A stretch of 46,057 nucleotides of DNA from Antarcticimicrobium sediminis (GCF_004348975.1 NZ_SMFP01000021.1:1-46057), one strand, 5' to 3'. Counted from the first letter of the stretch, positions 9,224 through 18,049 are shown. Notes: a model not told the origin generated them from the letters alone. Numbers and translations are program-made.

Positions 9224-9302
9224 GTATTGCCACTCCCCGGACACCGCATCTTCATGATCGAAATCTGGTTATAGTCCAAATGGCGGGGCCGCCCGTCTTC
9301 AC

Positions 9303-9317
9303 GGGTCATAATGACCC
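9303..9317. promoter_or_regulatory. 15-bp palindromic operator candidate at the dehydratase promoter
   Basis: GGGTCAT-A-ATGACCC is a perfect palindrome lying directly over the predicted transcription start of the promoter at 9320-9347, where a dimeric repressor would block initiation. No regulator gene is adjacent. Confidence 0.45.
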
Positions 9318-9319
9318 CG

Positions 9320-9347
9320 AGTATCAACCCTTTTACGGGAATGTCAA
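9320..9347 (-). promoter_or_regulatory. Promoter of the CapD/WbpM-type dehydratase gene
   Basis: On the minus strand a consensus TTGACA (9347-9342), a 16-bp spacer and GATACT (9325-9320, four of six consensus positions). Transcription would begin near 9313, giving a leader of about 90 bases. Confidence 0.6.
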
Positions 9348-9383
9348 AATCCGCCAAGCAAAACACCACCGGTCCCCCAGACA

Positions 9384-9408
9384 CCACCGGTCCCGAAGAG
9401 ACCGGTGG
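9384..9408 (-). terminator. Hairpin after galU, possible terminator
   Basis: CCACCGGTC (9384-9392) and GACCGGTGG (9400-9408) form a perfect 9-bp stem with a 7-base loop about 75 bp after the galU stop. A further CCACCGGT copy lies at about 9367-9374. The T-run on the minus strand is weak and displaced (TGTTTTGC), so termination is only likely. Confidence 0.45.
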
Positions 9409-9481
9409 CACAGCAGGCCCCCCCTGACCCAGTACTGGCCCAGATAGGCGACCAAGACGGCCAACCAGCCCGCCGCTTCGC

Positions 9482-10375
9482 CTATTGGGCGGCCTTGCCG
9501 AGTTGGACCACCTCGGCGAGATAACTTGCCAGCTCTTCGCGCAGGTCGTCACGGGCCAGCGCGAAGGCCACCGTTGCCTGCAGGAACCCCGCCTTGGAGC
9601 CGCAATCGAACCGCTGGCCGCGGAAGCGATAGCCATAGACCGGCACGTCGTTCGCGATATCCTCGGCGATCGCGTCGGTCAGCTGGATCTCGCCCCCGGC
9701 CCCACTGCGCATCCGGTTGAGGTTGCGCAGCACCGAAGGCGCCAGAATGTAACGCCCGATCACCGCCAGGTTCGACGGGGCCGTGCCCAATTCCGGTTTT
9801 TCCACCATGCCGCGGGCGCGCACCACGCTGCCCATGTCCTCGGCCACGTCGAGCACGCCATAGGAACTGGCCTTTTCGGGCGGCACCTCCATCGCGGCCA
9901 CCATGTTGCCGCCGGTTTCCTCATAGGCTTCGATCATCTGGCCCAGACAGGGGGTTTCCGCCGCGATCACATCGTCGGGCAGGATCACCGCGAAGGGCTC
10001 GTTGGCGATCAACCGCCGGGCGCACCAGACCGCATGACCCAGACCCAGCGCCTTGTGCTGGCGCACATAGGCGATCTCGCCCGAGTCCATGTTGCTCGCC
10101 TTCAGCTCTGCCAGCAGCGCTTCCTTGCCCTGCTTCTTCAGCTGCTGTTCCAGCATCGGCGCGTGGTCGAAATAATCCTCCAGCGCCGTTTTCCCGCGCG
10201 AGGTCACGAAGATGAATTCCTTGATCCCCGCCTCGCGCGCCTCGTCGATCGCGTATTGCACCAGCGGGCGGTCCACCAGCGTCATGATTTCCTTGGGCAC
10301 CGATTTCGTTGCCGGCAGAAACCGCGTTCCCAGACCCGCGACCGGAAAGATCGCCTTCGTTACTTTTTTACGCAT
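9482..10375 (-). CDS. galU: UTP-glucose-1-phosphate uridylyltransferase
   Basis: Makes UDP-glucose from UTP and glucose-1-phosphate in the cytoplasm. Product of 297 aa, full length. The N-terminal nucleotidyltransferase signature is GLGTRFLPATKSVPKEIM (residues 14-31), followed by LVDRPLVQYAIDEA, the conserved LGLGHAVWCAR, FAVILPDDVI and the C-terminal FDCGSKAGFL. The ATG at 10375 begins directly with MRKKVTKAIFPVAG, as in homologues. It supplies UDP-Glc to galE and thereby UDP-Gal, UDP-Galf and possibly uronic acid branches. It follows a 228-bp gap and precedes the dehydratase gene, from which it is separated by a hairpin and a new promoter. galU is normally chromosomal. Confidence 0.95.
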   Translation of the reverse strand: MRKKVTKAIFPVAGLGTRFLPATKSVPKEIMTLVDRPLVQYAIDEAREAGIKEFIFVTSRGKTALEDYFDHAPMLEQQLKKQGKEALLAELKASNMDSGEIAYVRQHKALGLGHAVWCARRLIANEPFAVILPDDVIAAETPCLGQMIEAYEETGGNMVAAMEVPPEKASSYGVLDVAEDMGSVVRARGMVEKPELGTAPSNLAVIGRYILAPSVLRNLNRMRSGAGGEIQLTDAIAEDIANDVPVYGYRFRGQRFDCGSKAGFLQATVAFALARDDLREELASYLAEVVQLGKAAQ

Positions 10376-10603
10376 GAATCCCTCAATTCAAAAGGCTCTC
10401 GGTTCAAAAACTTTTCCCACTTCGGGTCACATCCATCCCACCTGGCCCCCCTGAGCAGGCTCTCGATGTGTACCCTCCCGTCCGGGGTGAGGCAATCACC
10501 TGACATGGACAACCGCCGGTTCGGCTCATTCTCGCCCGGCGTGTGCCTCATCCTTCATCCCGTTTTGCCGTCCAGTCTCCCCTGCAACCTGCCACCCGCG
10601 CCG

Positions 10604-11218
10604 TCACCGGCCGCGGCGGAACAGGTTGCCGATGGTCTGGAATACCAGATCAAAGTCATAACAGATACTCTGATGGCGCTGATAGACCAGATCGAGCCGT
10701 GCCTTGGCCGGCACGCAGATCCGGGAATAGACCGCGTCGGTGTCCTCCGGGGTGGCGCAGCGCTGCAACAGCGCCGCCTCGTGCCGGTGATAGGTGATCG
10801 AGGCCAGCCCGGTGACCCCCGGGCGCGATTTCAGCACCTCGGCATAAAGCGCCGGATGACGCTCGACATATTGGCGCAGCGGCGGGCGCGGCCCGACAAA
10901 GCTCAGATCGCCTTTGAGGATGTTCCACAGTTGCGGCAGCTCATCCAGCCGCTTTGATCGCAGCCAGGCCCCCGTGGCAGTGATGCGCGCGGTCTTGTCG
11001 CCGCCCGAAACCCCGGTATCGGCCTCCACCTCCCGCATGGTCCGCAGCTTCAGCAGCATGAAGGGCGTATCCACCCCTTTCATCCGCTCGGCGACATAGA
11101 ACAGCGGCCGCCCCTCCTTCCACAACAGCCATGCCAGCAGCGCCAGCAGGACGGGCCCCAGAAGCACCACCAGCAGCGAGGCAAAGAACAGATCGAAGAT
11201 GCGTTTGCGCCAGGTCAT
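10604..11218 (-). CDS. Initiating sugar-phosphate transferase (ExoY/WcaJ type)
   Basis: Bacterial sugar transferase of 204 aa that should load the first sugar-1-phosphate onto undecaprenyl phosphate at the inner membrane. It has one N-terminal hydrophobic segment (residues about 8-32, LLVVLLGPVLLALLAWLLW). Family motifs follow: PLFYVAERMKG, FMLLKLRTM, RSKRLDELPQLWNILKGDLS, FVGPRPPL and SRPGVTGLASI. It is the short ExoY-like form without the extra transmembrane domain of WcaJ. The ATG at 11218 is 22 bases after the stop of the upstream epimerase gene, suggesting one operon. The sugar (Glc or Gal) cannot be told from sequence. It is the only visible priming enzyme in the window. Confidence 0.9.
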   Translation of the reverse strand: MTWRKRIFDLFFASLLVVLLGPVLLALLAWLLWKEGRPLFYVAERMKGVDTPFMLLKLRTMREVEADTGVSGGDKTARITATGAWLRSKRLDELPQLWNILKGDLSFVGPRPPLRQYVERHPALYAEVLKSRPGVTGLASITYHRHEAALLQRCATPEDTDAVYSRICVPAKARLDLVYQRHQSICYDFDLVFQTIGNLFRRGR

Positions 11219-11240
11219 GGATGCGCGGCCAAAGGGCGTT

Positions 11241-12119
11241 TCATGGCTTGGGGTTTTGCGCCAAGTTGCGCCCTTCGGCAACCATGTTCTGCGCCCGCCC
11301 GGCAGCGGGGTCGAGCGGCACCAGCCGGGCCAGCGCCGTGACATCAAGCGCCACCTCCGGGATCGCCGCCACTGGCGCCGGGCGCGGCACCCAGGCCAGA
11401 CCCGCCGCATCCAGCAGCGCGCCCATCTCCACCACGCCCGGCGCCGCAATGTTGAGCGTCCCCGGCAGATCACCCGCGCCCGCCGCGCGGGTGGCGAGAT
11501 CCGCCAGCACATGCGCCAGCGTCACCGGGCCGATATAGCTGCGCCGCGGGGTGCGCCCGTCGGCGAAACGATCCAGCGTGAATCCCGGACGCCAGCCGCC
11601 CAGGATCGCATCCGCCCCGGCCACATTGCCGATCCGCAGCGCGGTGACAGGAACACCCAGCCGTGCCCCCAGATCGGTGGCGCGGCGTTCCATCTCGGCT
11701 TTGGCGCGGCCATAATCATTGATCGGTGCCAGCGGGGCGGCTTCAGACAACAGCCCGCCCTGGGCACCGTAAACCGCCGCCGAGGAGGCCAGCAGCACCG
11801 GACGCGTCGCAGCGGCCCCGGCGCGCACTGCCGCCAGCGCCAGGGCTATATTGTCGGCCATATCCGCCCCCCGCGCCGCCGCTGCCGGGGTGACTCCGGC
11901 CAGACATAAAATCGCCTCTGCCCGCGCCGCCGCCGCCGCCAACGCCGCCGGGTCGCTCCGCGGATCGAACTGCACCCAGCCCGCCTGCGGCGCCGGCGCC
12001 ACCGAGGACCGGGCCTGCCACAGCCCCTGCCCCGCAGGCCAGACCCGGCGCAGCATCACCCCGATCCGCCCGGTGGCCCCCAGGACCAGAATCGGCCCCA
12101 GAATCCGTGGAAAATTCAT
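11241..12119 (-). CDS. NAD-dependent epimerase/dehydratase family protein
   Basis: Short-chain dehydrogenase of the extended type, 292 aa. It shows a Rossmann motif LVLGATGRIG near the N-terminus, LLASSAAVYGAQGG (Ser region) and INDYGRAKAEME (YxxxK), so the catalytic residues appear intact. The substrate is not evident; the protein is shorter and more divergent than GalE, RmlB or RmlD. The ATG at 12119 starts 11 residues before the nucleotide-binding loop and is preferred over the ATG at 12140. It lies just upstream of the priming transferase and divergent from the export lipoprotein gene, so a role in making a nucleotide sugar for the same polymer is likely. Confidence 0.72.
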   Translation of the reverse strand: MNFPRILGPILVLGATGRIGVMLRRVWPAGQGLWQARSSVAPAPQAGWVQFDPRSDPAALAAAAARAEAILCLAGVTPAAAARGADMADNIALALAAVRAGAAATRPVLLASSAAVYGAQGGLLSEAAPLAPINDYGRAKAEMERRATDLGARLGVPVTALRIGNVAGADAILGGWRPGFTLDRFADGRTPRRSYIGPVTLAHVLADLATRAAGAGDLPGTLNIAAPGVVEMGALLDAAGLAWVPRPAPVAAIPEVALDVTALARLVPLDPAAGRAQNMVAEGRNLAQNPKP

Positions 12120-12148
12120 CTTCGCGCCCCTTCTCATCACCGTAACGG

Positions 12149-12176
12149 TTGACCCCCCACAGGGGGGCAGTATCTT
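12149..12176 (+). promoter_or_regulatory. Promoter of the polysaccharide export gene
   Basis: TTGACC (12149-12154), 16-bp spacer, TATCTT (12171-12176). The spacer itself contains a C6-ACA-G6 inverted repeat (12153-12167), and a further inverted repeat follows at the start site. Transcription would begin about 60 bp before the ATG at 12242. Confidence 0.55.
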
Positions 12177-12181
12177 GCAAA

Positions 12182-12205
12182 TGGGAAATTACAACGGTTT
12201 TCCCA
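12182..12205. promoter_or_regulatory. Operator-like inverted repeat TGGGAAA-N10-TTTCCCA
   Basis: Perfect 7-bp arms at 12182-12188 and 12199-12205 sit directly over the predicted start of transcription for the export lipoprotein gene. One TGGGAAA half-site also occurs upstream of galU (minus strand, 10419-10413). Binding protein unknown. Confidence 0.4.
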
Positions 12206-12241
12206 GATATGAATTTCCCGAAACAGGCAGGCCCCAAGTAG

Positions 12242-13366
12242 ATGCGCACAGCTCTCAACATTCTCGTGACCCTGGGGCTGGTGGCCCTCACCGCCGCCTG
12301 CACCGCCCGCGGTCGGCTGCCCGGCGGCGCGCCGGTGCGCGAAGAGGTGCTGCGCAAATCCGCCAATGAAACCCCTGATTTCGCCGTCTACGAGGTCACC
12401 CGCGCCTTTCTGCCCACCGTCGTGCAATGGCCGGAAACCGGGCCGCAGGAACGGCTGGGCTGGATCAGCACCAGCCGCGGCCCCGGCACCCAGATCATCC
12501 AGCCCGGCGATCTGCTCAATATCCGCATCTGGGACAGCAGCGATGATTCCCTGCTGACCGCGCCCGAGCAGAAAGACGCCCGGATGGATGCGCTCAAGGT
12601 CGCCGCCAATGGCACCATCTTCATGCCCTATGTCGGCGACATCACCGTCAGCGGGCTGACCCCGGATCTGGCCCGGGCCGAGTTGCAAAGCGCGCTGGAG
12701 TCGATCGTGCCCTCGGCCCAGGTGCAGCTCAACATGGCCGAGGGGCGGGCCAATTCGGTCGATCTGGTCGGCGGGGTGGACACCCCCGGCAGCTATCCGA
12801 TGCCCGACCGCAATTATACCGTGCTCAGCCTGCTGGCCGCCGGCGGTGGGGTCCAGGGCAACCTGACAAACCCGCAAATCCGGCTGATGCGGGGCAGCGG
12901 GATCTACGGCACCTCGGTCGAGACACTGCTGAACAATCCCCGGCTCGACACCCGCCTGCGCGGAGGCGACCGGGTCTTTGTCGAGGCCGATACCCGCTAT
13001 TTCCTTTCCTTCGGCGCCGCCGGAACCGAGGCGATGCACCCGTTCACCAAGGACAAGGTCTCGGCGATGGACGCGGTCTCGATCATGGGCGGGGTGAATG
13101 ACGGCAAGGCCGATCCGCAGGGGTTGCTGATCCTGCGCGAATATCCCGGCTCGGCCACCCGCCCCGGCAACCGTGGCCCGCGCCAGACCCGGGTGGTCTT
13201 CACCGTCGATCTGACCAGCGCCGACGGGCTGTTCTCGGCGCGCAACTTCCCGATTCAACCCGGCGATCTGGTGGTGGCCACCGAATCTCCGATCAACGAC
13301 GCCCTCACCATCTCCAACATCTTCGGCAACTTCTTCGGGGTGTTCAGCCGCGCCGGGGTGATCTGA
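12242..13366 (+). CDS. Polysaccharide export outer-membrane lipoprotein (OPX; Wza/BexD type)
   Basis: Outer-membrane auxiliary protein of 374 aa that forms the channel through which capsule or exopolysaccharide leaves the cell. The N-terminus is a lipoprotein signal with lipobox LTAAC (Cys20). The poly-export domain contains IIQPGDLLNIRIWD and DALKVAANGTIFMPYVGDI, followed by SLBB-type segments (ANSVDLVGGVDTPGSYPM). Because the window also encodes KpsM-, KpsE- and KpsT-like proteins but no Wzc, Wzx or Wzy, it probably serves that ABC capsule exporter like BexD/CtrA, although Wza-type use cannot be excluded. It is monocistronic, with its own promoter and operator-like repeats before it and a strong terminator after it. 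Confidence 0.88.
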   Translation: MRTALNILVTLGLVALTAACTARGRLPGGAPVREEVLRKSANETPDFAVYEVTRAFLPTVVQWPETGPQERLGWISTSRGPGTQIIQPGDLLNIRIWDSSDDSLLTAPEQKDARMDALKVAANGTIFMPYVGDITVSGLTPDLARAELQSALESIVPSAQVQLNMAEGRANSVDLVGGVDTPGSYPMPDRNYTVLSLLAAGGGVQGNLTNPQIRLMRGSGIYGTSVETLLNNPRLDTRLRGGDRVFVEADTRYFLSFGAAGTEAMHPFTKDKVSAMDAVSIMGGVNDGKADPQGLLILREYPGSATRPGNRGPRQTRVVFTVDLTSADGLFSARNFPIQPGDLVVATESPINDALTISNIFGNFFGVFSRAGVI

Positions 13367-13390
13367 CTGGCGTGACAGCCGCCGCATGAC

Positions 13391-13426
13391 AAAAGGCCCG
13401 GGCGCTCCCTTCGCCCGGGCCTTTTT
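13391..13426. terminator. Bidirectional rho-independent terminator
   Basis: AAAAGGCCCGGGCG (13391-13404), a 7-base loop and CGCCCGGGCCTTTTT (13412-13426) form a very strong stem with T-runs on both strands. It lies between the plus-strand export gene and the end of the minus-strand rml operon and should stop both. Confidence 0.93.
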
Positions 13427-13482
13427 GCCGCGACCAGATCAAAGCCCAGATCAAAGCACTGTCAAATCGAAGCTCTGCCCGC

Positions 13483-14355
13483 TCAGTCCAGCAGGCTCGC
13501 CAGATAGGTGCCATAGCTGTTCTTGGCGAACATCGCGGCCCGCGCCGCCAGATCCTCGGCGCTGATCCAACCCTGGGTATAGGCGATCTCGTCCGGGCAG
13601 CCGACCTGCAGCCCTTGGCGTTCCTCCAATGTGCGCACGAAATTGCCCGCGTCCAGCAGGCTGGCATGGGTCCCGGTATCAAGCCAGGCATAGCCGCGCC
13701 CCATGGTCTCGACCCGAAGCAGCCCCTCCGCGAGATACATCCCCAGAAGCGAGGTGATCTCCAACTCGCCGCGCGGCGAGGGTGCCACCGCGCGGGCGCG
13801 CTCGGATGCGGTTTCGTCAAGGAAATAAAGCCCGGTGACCGCATAGTTCGAGGGCGGAACCTCTGGTTTCTCGATGATCTCGCGCACGGCGCCGGTCTTG
13901 TCAAAGCCCACCACGCCATAGCGTTCGGGATCGGCCACGTGATAGCCAAAGACGGTGCCGCCGGTCTCTTGCGCATCGGCCCGCGCCATCAGCTCCGGCA
14001 AGCCGTGGCCGAAAAAGATATTGTCGCCCAGCACCATCGCGCTGGGGGCGCCCTGCAGAAACTCTTCGGCCAGGATATAGGCCTGCGCCAGCCCGTCGGG
14101 GCTGGGTTGCTCCACATAGCTCAGTGACACCCCCCACTGGCTGCCATCGCCCAACGTGCGTTCAAATTGCGCCCGGTCCTGCGGCGTGGTGATCATGCAG
14201 ATCTCGCGGATCCCGGCCAGCATCAACGCGCTCAGCGGGTAATAGATCATCGGCTTGTCATAGACCGGCAGCAGCTGTTTGCTCAGCCCCATGGTGATCG
14301 GGTACAGCCGGGTACCAGAGCCGCCGGCCAGAATGATGCCCTTGCGCTTGCGCAT
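13483..14355 (-). CDS. rmlA: Glucose-1-phosphate thymidylyltransferase
   Basis: First enzyme of dTDP-L-rhamnose synthesis, joining dTTP and glucose-1-phosphate. Product of 290 aa, normal length. It starts [19 protein letters not shown] and continues with [19 protein letters not shown], the classical RmlA signature, then FIYVEQP-type substrate residues ([14 protein letters not shown]), [10 protein letters not shown] and FLDTGTH-type end region ([15 protein letters not shown]). The ATG at 14355 begins one base after the rmlD stop; an upstream ATG at 14370 would overlap rmlD further. It is the last gene of the rmlCBDA operon and is followed by the terminator at 13391-13426. Confidence 0.96.
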   Translation of the reverse strand: MRKRKGIILAGGSGTRLYPITMGLSKQLLPVYDKPMIYYPLSALMLAGIREICMITTPQDRAQFERTLGDGSQWGVSLSYVEQPSPDGLAQAYILAEEFLQGAPSAMVLGDNIFFGHGLPELMARADAQETGGTVFGYHVADPERYGVVGFDKTGAVREIIEKPEVPPSNYAVTGLYFLDETASERARAVAPSPRGELEITSLLGMYLAEGLLRVETMGRGYAWLDTGTHASLLDAGNFVRTLEERQGLQVGCPDEIAYTQGWISAEDLAARAAMFAKNSYGTYLASLLD

Positions 14356-14356
14356 G

Positions 14357-15211
14357 TCATGTCTCTCCAAGATCTTTCAAAATATCCGTGAGCCCGCGCC
14401 GCCAGTCCGGGCGGGAAAGGCCGAAAACAGTCTCTAACGTGGCGCAATCAAGCCGGGAATTGAGCGGGCGCGCCGCCGGGGTGGGATAGGCGGATGTGGG
14501 AATATCGCGCACTGCGCAATTGATGCCGGCCTGCGCGAAGATCTCGCGCGCGAAGCCGGCCCAGCTGACATCCGGGGCGCCGGAAAAATGATAGGTCCCG
14601 CGTTTTTCAGGCTCTGATCCGAGGGTTTCGGTCATATGCACACAGGCCGCCGCGATATCCGCCGCCGGGGTCGGCCCGCCGATCTGATCGGCCACGATAG
14701 TGAGCGTCTCGCGTTCTTTCCCCAACCGCAACATGGTCTTGATGAAATTACTGCCATGCGCCGACACCACCCAGGAGGTGCGCAGCACTGCATATGCGCC
14801 ACCTGCCGCGCGCACCCCCGCCTCGCCCACCAGCTTGGAACGGCCATAGGCGTTGAGCGGCGCCACCGGATCGCCCACGTGCCAGGGCGTCTCGCCAGAG
14901 CCGTCAAACACGTAATCCGTCGAGATCTGCACAAAGGGCACGCCCAACCCGGCACAGGCCGCCGCCATGGCCGCCGGGGCAGCACCGTTGATCGTGGTGG
15001 CCAGCGCCTCCTCACCCTCGGCGCGGTCCACCGCCGTATAGGCGGCGGCGTTGATCACCGCGCGCGGGGCGTGGGCGCGGATCGCTTCGGCGCAGGCGGC
15101 AGGATCGAACAAATCGGCCTCGGCGCGGGACAGAAACCGCGCGCCGGGGTCCAGCCGCTGCAGCTCGCGCGCCACCTGACCGGTTTTTCCGAACACCAGC
15201 AACCCGGTCAC
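14357..15211 (-). CDS. rmlD: dTDP-4-dehydrorhamnose reductase
   Basis: Last step of the pathway, reducing dTDP-4-keto-rhamnose to dTDP-L-rhamnose with NAD(P)H. Product of 284 aa. Motifs are [13 protein letters not shown] (Rossmann), [40 protein letters not shown] (YxxxK) and the C-terminal [10 protein letters not shown]. The start is GTG at 15211, which overlaps the rmlB stop as GTGA and places the nucleotide-binding motif at the N-terminus; the open frame further upstream lies inside rmlB and is not RmlD-like. The overlap implies coupled translation with rmlB. Confidence 0.94.
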   Translation of the reverse strand: MTGLLVFGKTGQVARELQRLDPGARFLSRAEADLFDPAACAEAIRAHAPRAVINAAAYTAVDRAEGEEALATTINGAAPAAMAAACAGLGVPFVQISTDYVFDGSGETPWHVGDPVAPLNAYGRSKLVGEAGVRAAGGAYAVLRTSWVVSAHGSNFIKTMLRLGKERETLTIVADQIGGPTPAADIAAACVHMTETLGSEPEKRGTYHFSGAPDVSWAGFAREIFAQAGINCAVRDIPTSAYPTPAARPLNSRLDCATLETVFGLSRPDWRRGLTDILKDLGET

Positions 15212-16257
15212 GCCTTGACCCCCAACCGCTCGCCAACACCGGCGCGCGCCTGCAATGGGCGCCACCAAGCCTCGTTGTCGAGATACCATTGCACGGTGCG
15301 CGTCAGCCCCTCCTCGACCGTCACGGAAGGGCGCCAGCCCAGCTCCTGCCGGATGCGGCTGGGGTCGATCGCATAGCGCGCATCATGGCCGGGGCGATCG
15401 GTGACGAAGGTGATCTGATCGGTGTAGCTTCCCGCCGGTTTCGGCCGCAACGCATCAAGAATACCGCACAGCGTTTGCACCAATTCCAGATTGCTGCGCT
15501 CGTTCTCGCCACCGATATTATAGGATCGGCCCAGCCGCCCCTTTTGCAGCACGGTGAGCAGCGCCTCGGCGTGATCCTCCACATAAAGCCAGTCGCGCAC
15601 GTTGGAGCCATCGCCGTAGATCGGCAACGCCTTGCCCGCCAGCGCATTGAGGATGATCACCGGGATCAGCTTTTCGGGGAAATGATAGGGCCCGTAATTG
15701 TTCGAGCAATTGCTCAGAACCACCGGCAGACCGTAGGTCTCGTGCCAGGCCCGCACCAGGTGATCCGAGCTCGCCTTGGAGGCCGAATAGGGGCTGCGCG
15801 GATCATAGGGGGTGTCCTCGGTGAATTTCACCGACGGGTCGGCGGGCAGCGAACCATAGACCTCGTCAGTCGAGATATGGTGAAACCGAAACCCCTGCGG
15901 CTTGCCCTGCCCGATCCAATAGGCGCGGGCCGCCTCCAGCATGTTGTAGGTGCCGGTGATATTGGTCTCGATGAAATCCCCTGGCCCGTCGATCGAGCGA
16001 TCGACATGGCTCTCCGCCGCCAGATGCATCACCGCATCCGGCTGATGCGCGGCAAAGGCGGCATCAAGCGCGGCGCGGTCGCGGATATCGGCCTGCACAA
16101 AGGCGTACAGCGGGCTGCCCGCGACGCTGGCCACATTGTCGAGACAGGCGGCATAGGTCAGCGCGTCAAGATTGACCACCCCATGACCCGCTGCAATCGC
16201 ATGGCGCACCAACGCCGAGCCGATGAAGCCCGCGCCCCCCGTCACCAGAATTTTCAT
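15208..16257 (-). CDS. rmlB: dTDP-glucose 4,6-dehydratase
   Basis: Second step of dTDP-rhamnose synthesis: NAD-dependent conversion of dTDP-glucose to dTDP-4-keto-6-deoxyglucose. Product of 349 aa, full length. It begins [19 protein letters not shown] and carries [29 protein letters not shown] (Thr-Asp-Glu catalytic set), [16 protein letters not shown] (YxxxK) and [17 protein letters not shown], all diagnostic of RmlB. It starts 6 bases after the rmlC stop and overlaps rmlD by four bases, so the operon is compact. Confidence 0.97.
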   Translation of the reverse strand: MKILVTGGAGFIGSALVRHAIAAGHGVVNLDALTYAACLDNVASVAGSPLYAFVQADIRDRAALDAAFAAHQPDAVMHLAAESHVDRSIDGPGDFIETNITGTYNMLEAARAYWIGQGKPQGFRFHHISTDEVYGSLPADPSVKFTEDTPYDPRSPYSASKASSDHLVRAWHETYGLPVVLSNCSNNYGPYHFPEKLIPVIILNALAGKALPIYGDGSNVRDWLYVEDHAEALLTVLQKGRLGRSYNIGGENERSNLELVQTLCGILDALRPKPAGSYTDQITFVTDRPGHDARYAIDPSRIRQELGWRPSVTVEEGLTRTVQWYLDNEAWWRPLQARAGVGERLGVKA

Positions 16258-16263
16258 GATGTC

Positions 16264-16824
16264 TTACCCTTCATAAACAAACGGGCTGTCGAACGCGGCA
16301 AAGCTTTGCGCGGCGGCGTCCTTGTCGCTCAGCACCGGGGCACCACCCAGCCCCCAATCGATGCCGATATCGGGATCATCAAACCGCACCGCCCCGTCGC
16401 AATCGGGCGCATAGTAATCGGTGCATTTGTAACAGATCTCGGTTGCCGGTTCGCGGGTGGCAAAGCCATGCAGAAAGCCCGCCGGCACCAGCAATTGCTT
16501 GCCGTTCTGCGCCGAGAGCTCAACCCCGACCCAATGGCCATAGGTCGGACTGCCTTTGCGCGCATCCACTGCCACATCATAAAGCGCCCCGCGCCCGCAA
16601 CGCACCAGCTTGTCCTGGGCATGGGGCGGCGCCTGGAAATGCAACCCCCGCACGGTGCCCGGCTGCATCGACAGCGAATGATTGTCCTGCACGAAATCCA
16701 GGTCGAGCCCGGCCTCTTGCATCCGTTTGCGGTTCCAGCTTTCGCAGAAAAAACCGCGCGCATCGCCAAACCGCTGCGGCGTCAGGATCAGCAGCCCCGG
16801 CAACGGTGTCTTTTCAATCTGCAT
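16264..16824 (-). CDS. rmlC: dTDP-4-dehydrorhamnose 3,5-epimerase
   Basis: Third step of the pathway, a cofactor-free cupin epimerase of 186 aa. Visible motifs are RFGDARGFFCESWN, FVQDNHSLS, TVRGLHFQAPPHAQDKLVRC (His of the active site and cupin strand), VDARKGSPTYG and LVPAGFLHGFA. It is the promoter-proximal gene of the rmlCBDA operon. A GGGA-rich ribosome binding site lies before the ATG at 16824. The 139-bp gap to the end of repA contains a 12-bp tandem repeat (16895-16918) that could be a control site. In roseobacters the rhamnose operon on RepA-type plasmids is linked to surface attachment. Confidence 0.96.
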   Translation of the reverse strand: MQIEKTPLPGLLILTPQRFGDARGFFCESWNRKRMQEAGLDLDFVQDNHSLSMQPGTVRGLHFQAPPHAQDKLVRCGRGALYDVAVDARKGSPTYGHWVGVELSAQNGKQLLVPAGFLHGFATREPATEICYKCTDYYAPDCDGAVRFDDPDIGIDWGLGGAPVLSDKDAAAQSFAAFDSPFVYEG

Positions 16825-16894
16825 GGCTATCCCTTGTTCCCTGCTGCACGGCTGGCAGCACTACAGGCCGAACACGACCAGAATATGGAAAAAC

Positions 16895-16918
16895 CTCGAC
16901 ACCGCCCTCGACACCGCC
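16895..16918. repeat. 12-bp tandem repeat upstream of rmlC
   Basis: CTCGACACCGCC occurs twice in perfect tandem (16895-16906, 16907-16918), about 70 bp upstream of the rmlC start. It could be a regulator site or chance. No clear -35/-10 pair was recognised near it. Confidence 0.5.
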
Positions 16919-16963
16919 GTGGTGCGCAGCACCGGGCCTGTGCGGCAGCGCGCATCGGGTCCG

Positions 16964-18001
16964 CTATGCCCCGCCCGCTCGTTTCTTGACCCAGCCCAGA
17001 AAGGCACCGTCGGGGCTGCGCAGGCGCGGCGCGCCGCTGCGGGCCCAGACCGCGCGCCAGTCGGCCTCCAACGCATAGACGTCGCGCCCCGGCATCAGGG
17101 CGCGGGCGGCCTCCAGCGCCTCCGTGCTCAGCCGTGGCGGGATCGCCGGCGCCTCGATCATCTGCGCCCTCGGGGTGAACCGGATCAGATCGCCGGGCTG
17201 CTCTTCCATCCTGTAATCGGGCAGGTGATCGGCCTCGATCATGTCGCGCAGCATGCGGCGGAACACCCGGCGCGGGCTGGCCGAGCCGGATTTCTTCAGC
17301 AACGTCTCGACCGACACGGTCCAACCCTCTTGTCGACCACAGTGCTTACGCGTCAGCTCGTAGATGCGCCGCTCCAGCGGTTTCCTCAGCCGGAAGTAAT
17401 CGCGGCTGAGCGTCAGCACCGATTTCGACAGCACCGCGCGATACAGCCAATCGCTCAGCGTCACCGAGACCGACACCATGCGCCCGCCCCCCTTGGCGTT
17501 CTTGGGGGTGTTGCGCACGATCTCCCAGCTTTCGATCAAGCCAAACCCGGTCGTCGTCTCCTGCGTGCCGGTCACGATATTGGTGGTGATGCGGGTGCCC
17601 GCCAGCCGCTCGAACGCCTCGCGCAGCCGCCGATAGGCATCGCCCGAGGTTTCCCGGTTGGTGGCGATCAGCAGATCATGCGCCTTGAGATACAGCGTCC
17701 GGCTGACCTGTCGTCCGGCATTGATCGCCGCCATCAGCTGGCTGATGCAAAAGATCAGGATGTCCTTGTCGTGAATCGTCGCCAGCCCCTTCACGCTCGG
17801 GGTCACGGTGATCTCCACCCCATTATGGGCATAGGTCAGGATCCGCCGATCCGGCCGCGTGGCAAGCGAGAACAACGGGTGTTCCATGCTCGCCAGATCA
17901 TCCTTCGGGATGGCATCGAAAACGTCGCAGAGAAAGAAATCCCCCTGCCGGTGACGGTCGGGCAACAGCCCCCCTGCCCCCCTGCTGATCGCCCTGCTCA
18001 T
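16964..18001 (-). CDS. repA: Plasmid replication initiator RepA
   Basis: Replication initiator of 345 aa, of the RepA (RPA-like) family found on roseobacter plasmids. Conserved-looking blocks are DFFLCDVFDAIPKDDLASME, HPLFSLATRPDRR, ATIHDKDILIFCISQL, NRETSGDAYRRLREAFERL and LRKPLERRIYELTRKHCG; the last region resembles a winged-helix DNA-binding part of Rep proteins. The gene is divergent from parA, with iterons and a DnaA box directly before its start (18056-18142), as expected for an iteron-regulated initiator. The initiator type determines compatibility; its identity as RepA-I is by resemblance in gene order and should be checked. Start ATG at 18001. Confidence 0.88.
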   Translation of the reverse strand: MSRAISRGAGGLLPDRHRQGDFFLCDVFDAIPKDDLASMEHPLFSLATRPDRRILTYAHNGVEITVTPSVKGLATIHDKDILIFCISQLMAAINAGRQVSRTLYLKAHDLLIATNRETSGDAYRRLREAFERLAGTRITTNIVTGTQETTTGFGLIESWEIVRNTPKNAKGGGRMVSVSVTLSDWLYRAVLSKSVLTLSRDYFRLRKPLERRIYELTRKHCGRQEGWTVSVETLLKKSGSASPRRVFRRMLRDMIEADHLPDYRMEEQPGDLIRFTPRAQMIEAPAIPPRLSTEALEAARALMPGRDVYALEADWRAVWARSGAPRLRSPDGAFLGWVKKRAGGA

Positions 18002-18049
18002 GGTCGGTTTCCGACTCGCTGTTTTATCGTGGTTTCAATGACACTCAGC

